A stretch of 64,000 bases of DNA. It comes from Ruminococcus flavefaciens (lineage in GTDB: Bacteria; Bacillota; Clostridia; Oscillospirales; Ruminococcaceae). A program made the position numbers and the translations under genes. The notes under the pieces were generated by a model. That model had not been told where the DNA came from. It worked only from the letters and a program-made list of their open reading frames with translations, and did not search any database. Of the stretch, positions 18,334 through 26,991 are shown piece after piece. The DNA is taken from positions 157,081 through 221,080 of the forward strand of contig SVNH01000002.1 in the NCBI GenBank assembly GCA_015067005.1, given 5' to 3'. Position 1 is the first letter of the stretch. Each line of letters starts with the position of its first letter.

Positions 18334-20835
18334 TTATAATTTATCAATAAGCTTCAGGGCAAATTTCTGAATAAGAAGTGCATCATTAGCGGAGAGTCCT
18401 TTATTACCGTCAACATTGCCGGCTATTTCGCCTTCGGGAGTTATGCGGTCAGGACTTGTACCATTTACACCGTATTTCTTAGGATTCAAGTATGCCTGCA
18501 TTACAATAACGACGTCTGACATATCAATACTGTTGTCGCCGTTGGCATCGCCGGTAGAGAACTTTCCTCCGGACTGGCTTGACGGCATATCAGTTACCTT
18601 CTCCGTGGTTGCCTCAGTTGATACATATTCTGATGTAACAGGCATCTCAGTGGAAGGCTGCTGAGTTACGATAACTGTTTCTGTAACTATCTGTGTTACG
18701 ATGACTGTTTCTGTAACGATAACTGTCTCAGTAACGATAATTGTCTCAGGCGGCTGAGAACCGGTAACGATATCCGATGTGGTAGGCTCTGTGCCGCTGC
18801 CGAGAGATACAAACTTAATACTGTTGTCGTTTGCATATTGTTCAGCTGCTGTGCCGGTATAACCATAGATCACATAATCACCGATGCGTGTGGTTGCGTA
18901 TCCGAAAGCACGAGTGCCGATAGATGTAACAGTGCTTGGGATAGTTACGCTCTTGAATTTAGCACCGCAGTTGCAGAAAGCATAATCGCCAACACTTTTA
19001 AGGTTCGGCGGAAGGTCAACCCCCTTTAACGAAGAACATCCATTGAATGCATACTCATATATACTTGTTACAGTATCCGGTATCTTGATTTCTTTCAAGG
19101 ATTTACAATCACTAAACATTGCGTAGCTTATATTAGTAATATTAGCCGGAAGTTTTACACTCTCTAAGGATGTACAACCGCTAAAAATGCCTGGAGAATG
19201 ATTTGCGTAACCAATTGTAGAAACACTATCGGGGAGACTTATTGTCTCCAAAGAAGTACAACCAGCAAAAGCACCCTTTCCAATTTGCGTAACACTGTCA
19301 GCAATAGTAACATCCTCTAAGGATATACAGCCTCCAAAAGCATCGGTGTCAATTATAGTAACGCTTTCCGGAATATCAATGCTGGTCAATGACTTACACT
19401 GATAAAAAGCAAAACTATCTATTTTGGTTATACTATCCGGTATCGTTATATTATCAAGCTTTGAACATCCTCGAAACATATTGTAACTCAATTCAGTAAC
19501 AGAATCCGGAATATCAAAGCTTTTCAAGCTTTTGCATCCGCTAAATGCGTTGCTTCCTATATTAAGGATGCTGTCCGGAAGAGTGATAGATTTCAAACCG
19601 CCACACCCCGAAAATGCACTATCGCCAATAGCTGTAACACGCTTGCCTTCTATCTTCTTGGGTATCTCAATGTTTTCAAGCAGTCCATCGCAGTCTGTGA
19701 TGGTGACCGTGCCGTCAACTTTATATGAAATATGATCAAAGAGGTCATGCTCGGAATCCTCAAAGAAAAGGCTCTCTCTTAAACGGAAATCGAGCAGATC
19801 AGGCTCATTTCTGAGATATTCGAGATACTTGCTGCCGGGGTGATATTCAATTGCACGGGCAATAAGAGTTCCGAGGCTGAGAGTTATATCGTCCTGATAA
19901 ATATTTTCCTGAGCATAGTAATTGTTCCAGTCGTCAGAGAACCAGAAGGAATTACCGAATTTGCCCCAGTATTTTGTTATAGGCTGGCTGGTCAAACGCT
20001 TCCATGTCTCTCCAAGACCAATGCCGTTGGCAATGCTTGCACAGGAAGGAACCATGCTTATAGGATCAAGTGCATTGCTGATATTGAAGATATTGTTGTA
20101 TTCGCCAAAATCAGTGCCTCTGAGATAAGCTACATCAGGAACAGCAAAATTGTAATTAAATACTTTTCCTTTACCAATATGGCTATCTTTAGAAAGTGCC
20201 ATAGCAACAAGGTTTCCGACTGCTGCACCTCTGCTGTGACCTGTTATGATATATCTGTCATATCCATAAGAAATATGTCTCGATACTTCATTAGCGGCAG
20301 TCTCAAATCCGTAGTGATAGCCGCCGTCATCGCCGATCTTATCATATCCTACATTCAGATCGCTGAACCACTCATTCTGTGCTAAAGAGCCTTCTGTGGT
20401 CTGAGTTCCTCTTATAACGATAAGGCATTCTTTTTCGCCGTTTGCGGTTGTTTTTGTACCGACAGTAAAACCGATATTATCCGGATCAGTTCCCTCTTCA
20501 TTATAGCCTACCTGATAAAAATCAGAGGTATCAAAGCCGAGCGCCTGATAGTTCTTGTTGGTGTCCTCCTGATTATAAGCGCCTGTTGCGAGCGTTACGA
20601 GCATATGTGCAAGACGGGGGCTGTATGTGCAGGAATAGCTGTCATCAAGAAGGTAATCAAGATCATAGCTGAAGCTTTCCTTGTTTCCACCGTCATACAG
20701 AAGCGTTACGCCCTTCGTGACTGCGTTTGCAATGGAAGATTCTGTCATCTCCGGCAGCATATTCAGCGTACTGCACATCATGATCGCCGAAACTGCTGAT
20801 GCAAGACAACGTTTAAGTTTGTTTCTTACATTCAT
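18334..20835 (-). CDS. Secreted lipase-like + LRR_5 + dockerin protein
   Basis: 833 residues. Signal peptide (about 1-38), class 3 lipase-like domain with Ser201 in ITGHSRGAAVGN and the VIRGT segment before it, then about ten LRR_5 repeats of 23 residues (about 395-650; SITIPDSVTxIGxxAFxGC pattern), a Thr/Val linker with TETVIVT repeats, and a C-terminal dockerin I (DANGDNSIDMSDVV ... NVDGNKGLSANDA). The domain order is the same as in the 12787-16395 product, with a shorter lipase-LRR spacer. The ribosome site is AAGGAGG before ATG 20835. Likely role: cellulosome-associated or surface-attached esterase/lipase targeted by the LRR block; the substrate is unknown. Confidence 0.87.
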   Translation of the reverse strand: MNVRNKLKRCLASAVSAIMMCSTLNMLPEMTESSIANAVTKGVTLLYDGGNKESFSYDLDYLLDDSYSCTYSPRLAHMLVTLATGAYNQEDTNKNYQALGFDTSDFYQVGYNEEGTDPDNIGFTVGTKTTANGEKECLIVIRGTQTTEGSLAQNEWFSDLNVGYDKIGDDGGYHYGFETAANEVSRHISYGYDRYIITGHSRGAAVGNLVAMALSKDSHIGKGKVFNYNFAVPDVAYLRGTDFGEYNNIFNISNALDPISMVPSCASIANGIGLGETWKRLTSQPITKYWGKFGNSFWFSDDWNNYYAQENIYQDDITLSLGTLIARAIEYHPGSKYLEYLRNEPDLLDFRLRESLFFEDSEHDLFDHISYKVDGTVTITDCDGLLENIEIPKKIEGKRVTAIGDSAFSGCGGLKSITLPDSILNIGSNAFSGCKSLKSFDIPDSVTELSYNMFRGCSKLDNITIPDSITKIDSFAFYQCKSLTSIDIPESVTIIDTDAFGGCISLEDVTIADSVTQIGKGAFAGCTSLETISLPDSVSTIGYANHSPGIFSGCTSLESVKLPANITNISYAMFSDCKSLKEIKIPDTVTSIYEYAFNGCSSLKGVDLPPNLKSVGDYAFCNCGAKFKSVTIPSTVTSIGTRAFGYATTRIGDYVIYGYTGTAAEQYANDNSIKFVSLGSGTEPTTSDIVTGSQPPETIIVTETVIVTETVIVTQIVTETVIVTQQPSTEMPVTSEYVSTEATTEKVTDMPSSQSGGKFSTGDANGDNSIDMSDVVIVMQAYLNPKKYGVNGTSPDRITPEGEIAGNVDGNKGLSANDALLIQKFALKLIDKL

Positions 20836-20923
20836 AAAAATTCCTCCTTTAATACAGAGTTTATCTGCATATGTATATTTTACTGCAAAAGCAAAGATTC
20901 CTCAATAACTTTGCAAAAAATTA

Positions 20924-21106
20924 ACAGTGTATTCATATTTTTCTGCATTGTATACAACTCGTAATTCGTTTGTTTGTAAAATGTGCTAAGCGCGGATAAT
21001 TCTCTTAAAAGTTAAACGTTTATTCTTGTATTGGAAGATTCATATGACTTGGTCTGTTGAGAGATAGGACAAAAAAACCGGTCTCATGTTATGTGAGACC
21101 GGTTTT
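20924..21106. repeat. Intergenic cassette copy B
   Basis: Counterpart of 18143-18327 with few substitutions; includes a terminator (ACCGGTCTCA stem, 21077-21103) serving the gene at 21113. Confidence 0.8.
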
Positions 21107-21112
21107 GATTTA

Positions 21113-22656
21113 TTATAATTTATCAATAAGCTTCAGGGCGAATTTCTGAATAAGAAGTGCATCATTTGCGGTCAGACCTGCCTTGCCGTCAACGTCTCCG
21201 GCTTTTTCACCGTCAGCTGTTATGCGGTCAGGACTTGTACCATTAACACCGTATTTCTTAGGATTCAGGCAAGCTTGCATTACAATAACGACGTCTGACA
21301 TATCAATACTGTTGTCGCCGTTGGCATCGCCTTTTTCAAGCTCTGTACCAGATGTCGGAGCTTCGCCTAATGACTCGAATTTGTAGCCGTATTTTCCAGC
21401 ATATAGCTGTGCAGTCGAACCTTCATAGCCGTAAACAGTGCCGGCAAACGAGCTGTCAAGAATAACGTCATATATTCCACACGCAGGATTTAGTATAGTT
21501 ATTGATTCAAGGCTTTTGCAGTTTCTAAATGCACTAGCGCCTATATCTGTAACACTATCAGGAATTGTTATTGATTCAAGACTTGTACAGTTGCTAAAAG
21601 CTCCAATTCCTATGATTGTAACTGAATCCGGTATAGTTATCGATTCAAGATTTGTACATCTTCCAAATGCATACCATTCTATAGTCGTAACACTATCGGG
21701 AATTGTTATTGATTTTAGGCTTTCACAACATAAAAATACATTAGCGCCTATATCTGTAACACTATCAGGAATTGTTATTAATTTTAGGCTTTCACACTCG
21801 AAAAATGCAGCATCACCTATACTTGTAACAGAATCCGGTATCGTTACTGATTTAAGAATTCTACATTTATAAAATGCATCGTAGCCTATACTTGTAACAG
21901 AATTGGGAATTGTTATTGATTTTAGGCTTTCACAGTCCTCAAATGCTTTTTCACCTATACGTGTAACCGGAACACCATCAATCTCCTCCGGAATCACTAT
22001 CTCGCCAACTGCTTCACTGTCACATTTGGCAACTTCCGCATGATCCTCATAAATATTATAGGACAGATAATCCTCTGTATTGCCTTGGGTAGTGGTAGAT
22101 TCTGAGGTTGGCTGTTCGCCTATCACTTCAGATTTTTTGCCGTATTTCTCGGCATAAGCCTGTGCGGTGGAATTAGAATAGCCATAGATAGTACCAGCGA
22201 AATAGTCATTTTGATGTTCATATTCCCCATTACTAATTGTCGATTTATCGTTATATATTTTACATTCAGGATTTAGTATAGTTATTGATTCAAGACTTGT
22301 ACATTCAGTAAATGCATTATAGCCTATACTTGTAACAGAATTGGGAATTGTTATTGATTAAAGGCTTTTGCAGTTGCTAAATGCACTAGCATCTATACTT
22401 TTAACCGAATCAGGAATTGTTATTGATTCAAGTCTTATACATCCAATAAATGTGGCATCTGCTATTTCTGTAACCGAATCAGGTATATTTAAACAAAATA
22501 GTTCAGATAGCCCTCAGTAAGTTCCTCATATTCGTTGCCATCAATGTCAGTGTCCGCAAAAGCCGTGACCGCACACTCCGGCGCAGAACTGTAAAACGCT
22601 GGGAGAGAGCCTCACACGATACAAAATGCCATAACGATTGCAATAAATTTTTTCAT
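21113..22656 (-). pseudogene. LRR_5 + dockerin protein gene with nonsense mutations; the 3' part is still an open frame of 337 codons
   Basis: From ATG 22656 (ribosome site AAGGGGG) a signal peptide begins but hits TGA at codon 15, where the relative at 16408 has GGA. Further stops and a frame change occur around 22360-22500. From 22126 to 21113 the frame is clean: about eight LRR_5 repeats (SITIPDSVTxIGxxAF), then dockerin I (DANGDNSIDMSDVV ... DVDGKAGLTANDA). It has no ribosome site at 22126 and no signal peptide in the open part, so it is unlikely to be secreted. The dockerin and 3' flank are near-identical to those of the 18334 gene. Confidence 0.75.
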
Positions 22657-22863
22657 AATGATTCCCCCTTAGAAAGTATAATTATGATTACATAGTAATT
22701 TTATCACATTTTTATGCAGAGCACAATTAATTTTAGTGAAAGTTCACAAAATATTTGCAAAAAGTTTACAAAAGCAATGACAGATGCGAACCAAGACAGG
22801 CTCATTTTTGTGGTTCTTGATACAGGGGTAAGAGGAGAGTCTATTATGAATTGTAAAAAATGC
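22657..22863. other. Intergenic, no gene
   Basis: AT-rich; the 5' flank of the LRR pseudogene on one side and the tRNA promoter on the other. A plus-strand open frame here runs through the tRNA and lacks a ribosome site. Confidence 0.5.
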
Positions 22864-22892
22864 TTGACAAACTTTCACGCTTGTGATATAAT
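22864..22892 (+). promoter_or_regulatory. tRNA-Leu promoter
   Basis: TTGACA 22864-22869, 17-bp spacer, TATAAT 22887-22892; perfect consensus, 12 bp before the tRNA. Confidence 0.9.
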
Positions 22893-22903
22893 ATTAAAGC
22901 AAT

Positions 22904-22990
22904 GCGGATATGGCGGAATTGGCAGACGCGTATGGTTCAGGTCCATATGTTCGCAAGGACATGCAGGTTCAAGTCCTGTTATCCGCACCA
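22904..22990 (+). tRNA. tRNA-Leu(CAG), CCA encoded
   Basis: 87 nt. Acceptor GCGGATA/TATCCGC, D-stem GCG/CGC, anticodon stem TATGG/CCATA with loop TTCAGGT (anticodon CAG), long class II variable arm TGTTC-GCAA-GGACA, T-stem GCAGG/CCTGT and 3' ACCA. The variable arm differs from that of the 3' half at 30762 (TGAAC/GTTCA), so the two 3' halves are separate lineages. Confidence 0.95.
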
Positions 22991-22994
22991 AAAG

Positions 22995-23063
22995 CAAAGA
23001 GTGCCTTAGCAAAAATTATGAGGAAGCATCAAAAAACTCATAAAGTTTGCTGGGCACTCTTTG
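22995..23063 (+). terminator. Long interrupted hairpin just after tRNA-Leu
   Basis: CAAAGAGTGCC/GGCACTCTTTG (11 bp), then AGCAAA/TTTGCT, then TTATGAG/CTCATAA around a 14-nt loop. It may terminate the tRNA transcript. A diverged copy is kept at 32087-32140 beside an integrase remnant. Confidence 0.6.
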
Positions 23064-23123
23064 TTATTGTATCACATAACTTAAGTAATGTCAATCCGGA
23101 TTTAGGTCAGACTTCTTCCTGTA

Positions 23124-24704
23124 TCACAGTATGTCAGTTGTAACATCTTCCATGATGTTGTAATTGAACGCACCGTTCATATCGAAGCTGATGTCGATAG
23201 ACTTGTCCTCGTTCTGGTGGACTGTGACCTGACGGACAAGCATTCTCAAGTTGACGTTCGAGATATGTCCGTCTGCAAGTATAGTTTCTATCAGCTCGGA
23301 AGTGTTCTTTAGCTCCTCACGCCGCTTCTTGCAGACCTCATCATAATGCCGCAGGTCAGCTATCTTCTGTTCGAGAGAATGTATCTCAGCTTCACGCTTT
23401 TCGATCATATTGTTGTAGACCTTAGCGTGCTCGCGGTCGCTGATGCGTTCTATGATAAGCTGTTCGATCTCGTCATGCTTCTGCTTGATCTTCTCATTGT
23501 TGCGTTGTATCTCCTTGTCAAACTTAGGCTTCTTTTTCAGCCAGTTTTTGACGATTTTCTCGTACTTCGCACTCTCGTCCTGTATATATTCAAGCAGCGA
23601 TACGATCTCGATGTTTATGAGTGCATCAAGCTGCTCCTCGCGTACTGAATGCGGAGTGCAGTATTCTTTGCCGTAGCGGTGATTGCTGTTGCATGTGTAT
23701 TCAACGTACTCCTTGTCCTTCCACTTTCTGCGTCTTGCGACCAGACTTGCACCGCACTCGGCGCATTTGATGATACCAGCGTACCGATGAATGTTTCTTC
23801 CACACTGTGAGCGTGGGTTTATCTTTGACCTCTGCTCCAGCATGAACTGCGCCTGTTTCCATGTGGTCTCGTCTATAATAGGTTCGCAGAAGTTATCATG
23901 ACGGTATTGTTCATCTTCTGGTACTGCTGTTATGGTCTTGTATATCTTTGAGCTTATTGTCTTGTGATTGACAAGTGTACCGTGATAAAGCTCGTTTGTA
24001 AGCATACGTTTCACAGTGGTCTGCACCCACAGATATTTCTTCGAGATGTCAGGCTTATGTTCGCTCAGCTTTCGGTTGAAGTAATAGTCTGGCGACTTGA
24101 TGCCTTCTGCATTCATTTTCTTGGCAATCGTAGTCAGTCCGTAGCCCTCTATGTACAGCCGGAACACTTCGCGGACTATCCACGCAGTATCCTCATCTAT
24201 CATTATCTTACCTGTATTCTTATCCTTAACATATCCCATCGGTAAAGTTTCAACTATACCGGTGCTTTTTTGTTTCTGCCGGACTCCAGCACGAACCTTC
24301 TTGCTTATGTCCTTGGCATAAAAGTCATTGAACAGCTGCTTGAAGCCTATGAGCATATCATCATTCTCGTTTGTTGAATCTATGCCCTCAGTCACAGAAT
24401 AGACCTTTACGTTGTTCTCGCGCAGGTGGTCTATGAACAACGCAGTTTGTGTTCTGTGCCTGCCGAGTCTTGATAAGTCTTTGACTAAAACGATGTCTAT
24501 TTTTCCCTCATCGACAGCTGTCTCGAGCTGACCTATACCTTTTCTGTTGAACGTCATACCGGAAACATTATCATCGAAGCTCTCGCCGATAATGTCATAA
24601 CCATTTTGTTCAGCGTAATCTGCAAGTATCTGCCGCTGATTCTGAAGACTGTTCATCTCGGCGTCCTCGTCGCGTGACAGTCTGTAATATAACCATGCTT
24701 TCAT
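23124..24704 (-). CDS. Large serine recombinase (integrase)
   Basis: Catalyses site-specific integration and excision. 526 residues from ATG 24704, chosen because GGAGGTATAAAA precedes it; an upstream in-frame codon at 24764 has no ribosome site. Resolvase domain with Ser10 in YYRLSRDED and the DRLGR-like KDLSRLGRHR; a Recombinase domain (about 170-270; YIEGYGLTTIAKKMN); a zinc ribbon (CAECGASL ... CNSNHRYGKEYC); a long coiled coil (about 370-460) typical of directionality control; and a C-terminal tail. Its 3' end lies 134 bp from the tRNA-Leu 3' end. A truncated paralogue has the same placement at 30977. Confidence 0.92.
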   Translation of the reverse strand: MKAWLYYRLSRDEDAEMNSLQNQRQILADYAEQNGYDIIGESFDDNVSGMTFNRKGIGQLETAVDEGKIDIVLVKDLSRLGRHRTQTALFIDHLRENNVKVYSVTEGIDSTNENDDMLIGFKQLFNDFYAKDISKKVRAGVRQKQKSTGIVETLPMGYVKDKNTGKIMIDEDTAWIVREVFRLYIEGYGLTTIAKKMNAEGIKSPDYYFNRKLSEHKPDISKKYLWVQTTVKRMLTNELYHGTLVNHKTISSKIYKTITAVPEDEQYRHDNFCEPIIDETTWKQAQFMLEQRSKINPRSQCGRNIHRYAGIIKCAECGASLVARRRKWKDKEYVEYTCNSNHRYGKEYCTPHSVREEQLDALINIEIVSLLEYIQDESAKYEKIVKNWLKKKPKFDKEIQRNNEKIKQKHDEIEQLIIERISDREHAKVYNNMIEKREAEIHSLEQKIADLRHYDEVCKKRREELKNTSELIETILADGHISNVNLRMLVRQVTVHQNEDKSIDISFDMNGAFNYNIMEDVTTDIL

Positions 24705-24777
24705 TTTTATACCTCCATTCTTATTGGCAGTCGCAACACCTTGTCCGGTGCTACGACACACCATACCACAAACTTTC

Positions 24778-24975
24778 TCAGAAGTCTACTGTTTTTCCTT
24801 TATCTTGCGGAATTTCGACCTTTCCACTAAAATCCATCTGAGCAGTCTGTGATGCTTTTGACGAATTCAGATAGTCGTGTATCATAGCCTCGATGAAATT
24901 ATCAAAGGCGGTATAATCACCGTTGTATTTAAAATACGCATTATTGATCTTTGGTTCAATTCTTGTTCTTCCCAA
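24778..24975 (-). CDS. Small hypothetical protein of the mobile element
   Basis: 65 codons starting at TTG 24975 with AGAGGAG about 9 nt upstream. Acidic, with NAYFKYNGDYTAFDNFIEAMIHDYL as the central helix-forming part. No family recognised. It lies between the integrase and relaxase genes in the same direction. Such small genes beside serine integrases are sometimes directionality factors, but nothing in the sequence shows that here. Confidence 0.5.
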   Translation of the reverse strand: MGRTRIEPKINNAYFKYNGDYTAFDNFIEAMIHDYLNSSKASQTAQMDFSGKVEIPQDKGKTVDF

Positions 24976-25064
24976 TATACCACGCTCCTCTCATATTCTT
25001 TGTTCATATTTCTGATGTGATTTGAATTGTTCATTTTAAAAATTCCTTTCATTTTAGATTTGGG

Positions 25065-26399
25065 TTACCCCATATGCATACCGAATTCTTCCTTTTTTCT
25101 GAGCTCCTTTGCCAGTGCCTTTCGGTCAACGTGTTCCCGAGCGTACTCGGTATCATCGGCAGGCTCGTCCTCAATTATCGAAGCCATAGTTGCAACGCCG
25201 CTGACAATGCTATCAAGACCGATTGTGATATCACTATCCACTTCGCAACCTTCAAGCTGAGCCTGTGCTTGTATTCGTCGAGCTCTTTCAGTTTCAAGCC
25301 ATATTGCTCGTTCAGCTTCCCAGCCTGTAAGACGAGATCTGCTGTTGCTTTCTTCAATTCCTTGGCTGCTAAAGTCGCGGTTTCCGACGTTTGATCCAGT
25401 ATCTCCTGACAGGTCGCTATGGTATTCCTCTGCTCGGAGCGTACCGTTTTCAGCACCTGTTCTGTCTCTGCTTTCGTCGCCAAAACCGACAGTCGGCTGA
25501 GTATTTCCAGCTGCTCCTGCGACATCAGTTTGTTCAATTCTATCAGCGCTCTCCAGTTGGAATCGAGCACCAATACCGTTGGCTGAGTTTCCTCCGCAGC
25601 CGACAATTCCTTGTCGTACATCTGCTGCAATTCTTCTTGTTTCGAACTCATATTCCATATTCTCCTTTCTGTATTTGTCGCCGTGAAGCTTATTGTCACG
25701 GCATCTTCTGCCATTTGGACAGGCATATGTGATATACTTTCTGTTGTCCTCCCACCTGACACCGTAGCCCTGCCGCTTCATCATGTAGCAGAACTGCTTC
25801 TTGGTTTTGGCTTGTTTCATCACTTGGTTTATGACATTCATCAGCTCCCACTTGAAGCTCTCGCCGCGCTTGGCTGACCTGTACTCGTTGTCGGAAAGTA
25901 TATCTTTCTTCATTTTCTTCTTGGGTGCATCAAGTACATGGACTCCATACCGCTGACAAATTTCATCGCTGAGTTTCATCAGTTGCTCGACGCTCTCCTT
26001 GTTTGAATGATATTTCTTTCCGTCCTCGAAGCTGACCGAATTCAGCACCAAGTGGCTGTGGATATGCTCTCTGTCAATATGAGTTGCGACTACAACTTCG
26101 TATCTGTTGAAGACTTTCTCCGCAAGCTCCACCGCTATCTTGTGTGCGAGTTCGGGTTCGATTTCATATCCGCTTGGGAAGCTCTGCACCAGATGATAGT
26201 AGAGCCGACCGTCAGGCTTGTGGTACAGGTTCTTGGTCGCGGTCATTTCATCGAGGGCAGTCTCGGGAGCACAGTTGACTCCTGTCACGAAACGCTTGTC
26301 CTCTGACACTGTTTTCTCCTTTCTGCTGACGTAGGCAAGGACGTTCTTCATACCGCCAGCGGTCTGAGTTTTGTTGTTTATGAAATGGATTATCGGCAT
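25065..26399 (-). CDS. mobA: MobA/VirD2-type relaxase
   Basis: Nicks oriT and pilots the DNA strand during mobilization. 444 residues from ATG 26399, which overlaps the mobC stop by one base (TGATG). The relaxase domain fills residues 1-200: an N-terminal Tyr region (VLAYVSRKEK), the metal-binding motif HIDREHIHSHLVLNSV (HxDxxHxHxH-like), and KKMKKDI/ EYRSAKRGESFKWEL after it. The C-terminal half is Gly/Glu/Arg-rich and low in structure, and it is overlapped by a second gene in another frame. Confidence 0.88.
   Translation of the reverse strand: MPIIHFINNKTQTAGGMKNVLAYVSRKEKTVSEDKRFVTGVNCAPETALDEMTATKNLYHKPDGRLYYHLVQSFPSGYEIEPELAHKIAVELAEKVFNRYEVVVATHIDREHIHSHLVLNSVSFEDGKKYHSNKESVEQLMKLSDEICQRYGVHVLDAPKKKMKKDILSDNEYRSAKRGESFKWELMNVINQVMKQAKTKKQFCYMMKRQGYGVRWEDNRKYITYACPNGRRCRDNKLHGDKYRKENMEYEFETRRIAADVRQGIVGCGGNSANGIGARFQLESADRIEQTDVAGAAGNTQPTVGFGDESRDRTGAENGTLRAEEYHSDLSGDTGSNVGNRDFSSQGIEESNSRSRLTGWEAERAIWLETERARRIQAQAQLEGCEVDSDITIGLDSIVSGVATMASIIEDEPADDTEYAREHVDRKALAKELRKKEEFGMHMG
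25175..25651 (-). CDS. MobB-like membrane protein nested in the relaxase gene in another frame
   Basis: 158 residues read out of frame inside mobA. It has its own ribosome site (AGAAAGGAG, 10 nt before ATG 25651). It reads as a real protein: a Gln/Glu-rich helical N-terminus (SSKQEELQQMYDKELSAAEE), a central helix-rich region, a coiled coil (about 85-135) and one C-terminal membrane helix (WIVISQSVLIALSAALQLWL). RSF1010-type plasmids encode MobB inside mobA in another frame, also with a membrane segment, and it stabilises the relaxase at the coupling protein. The match here is in layout, not in recognised sequence. Confidence 0.65.
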   Translation of the reverse strand: MSSKQEELQQMYDKELSAAEETQPTVLVLDSNWRALIELNKLMSQEQLEILSRLSVLATKAETEQVLKTVRSEQRNTIATCQEILDQTSETATLAAKELKKATADLVLQAGKLNEQYGLKLKELDEYKHRLSLKVAKWIVISQSVLIALSAALQLWLR

Positions 26400-26710
26400 C
26401 ACTTCACCGCCTTTGTTATGTCACAGACGGCTTGTGTAAGTGCTCTGTGCTGCTCCACAAGCTCGTCCAGTCGGACGGAGTGAAGCCGTCCTTCGTGAGC
26501 CAGCATTGCTATCTGATTGAGATTTCGCCCGATTGCTTTCTGCTGCTTGGCGACCTCGTTCAGTCCGTCAGCTACGATAATTTTCTTGTCCATAGCCGAC
26601 CTGAGAACGAAGTCACTCAGCGATAATTTGTGCCGTTCAGCCTTGCTGTGTATCCGCTTGTACTCGTCATCGGTACAGCGAATGGTTATAGTTTTGTTGC
26701 GTTTTCTCAT
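26399..26710 (-). CDS. mobC: MobC-type relaxosome accessory protein
   Basis: 103 residues. The N-terminal ribbon-helix-helix-like segment (KTITIRCTDDEYKRIHSKAERHKLSLSDFVLRSA) and the MobC core (KAIGRNLNQIAMLAHEG) fit the family that binds oriT and helps open the nick site. It has the ribosome site AAAGGAG, overlaps mobA by one base, and sits directly next to the oriT candidate. Confidence 0.88.
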   Translation of the reverse strand: MRKRNKTITIRCTDDEYKRIHSKAERHKLSLSDFVLRSAMDKKIIVADGLNEVAKQQKAIGRNLNQIAMLAHEGRLHSVRLDELVEQHRALTQAVCDITKAVK

Positions 26711-26749
26711 TATAACATTCTCCTTTCTATGTGCGATTTTTGAGTGGGG

Positions 26750-26805
26750 GTTCGGGGTTCTCCCCGACCAGCAAGCGTTCGGCGGACTGCCGAATGCGAT
26801 GCTGG
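26750..26805. other. Candidate oriT
   Basis: Upstream of mobC: a CGGGG-TTCT-CCCCG hairpin (26753-26766) abutting a larger one, CCAGC...GCTGG enclosing CGTTCGGC-GGACT-GCCGAATG (26768-26805). GC-rich against the local background. The position and paired hairpins fit a MobA/MobC oriT; the nick site is not identified. Confidence 0.5.
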
Positions 26806-26991
26806 CATTTCATACCTCCGCTACCTGTACTGCTCCCTCAGCAGTTTTTCTTCCTCCGCTGAAAATATCTCCGCGGTACCGCCACACTCGCTCCACGTTG
26901 CGCGACAACCGCTTTCACCGCCGCAGGTGGGATAACTCCCCGATTTGTGTAGCCGCGGCAAAAACGCGCGTTTTTGTGCGTGTGTATACCG
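26806..26991. other. Non-coding GC-rich spacer between mobC/oriT and the ATPase gene
   Basis: It contains CCGCGG and GCGCG-rich stretches and, at its right edge, the first GGGTGACGG-type repeats (in the complement). No ORF with a start signal. Confidence 0.4.

Noticed and set aside
22714..23143. Plus-strand frames across the tRNA-Leu
   Set aside because: They overlap a complete tRNA and its hairpin and lack ribosome sites.
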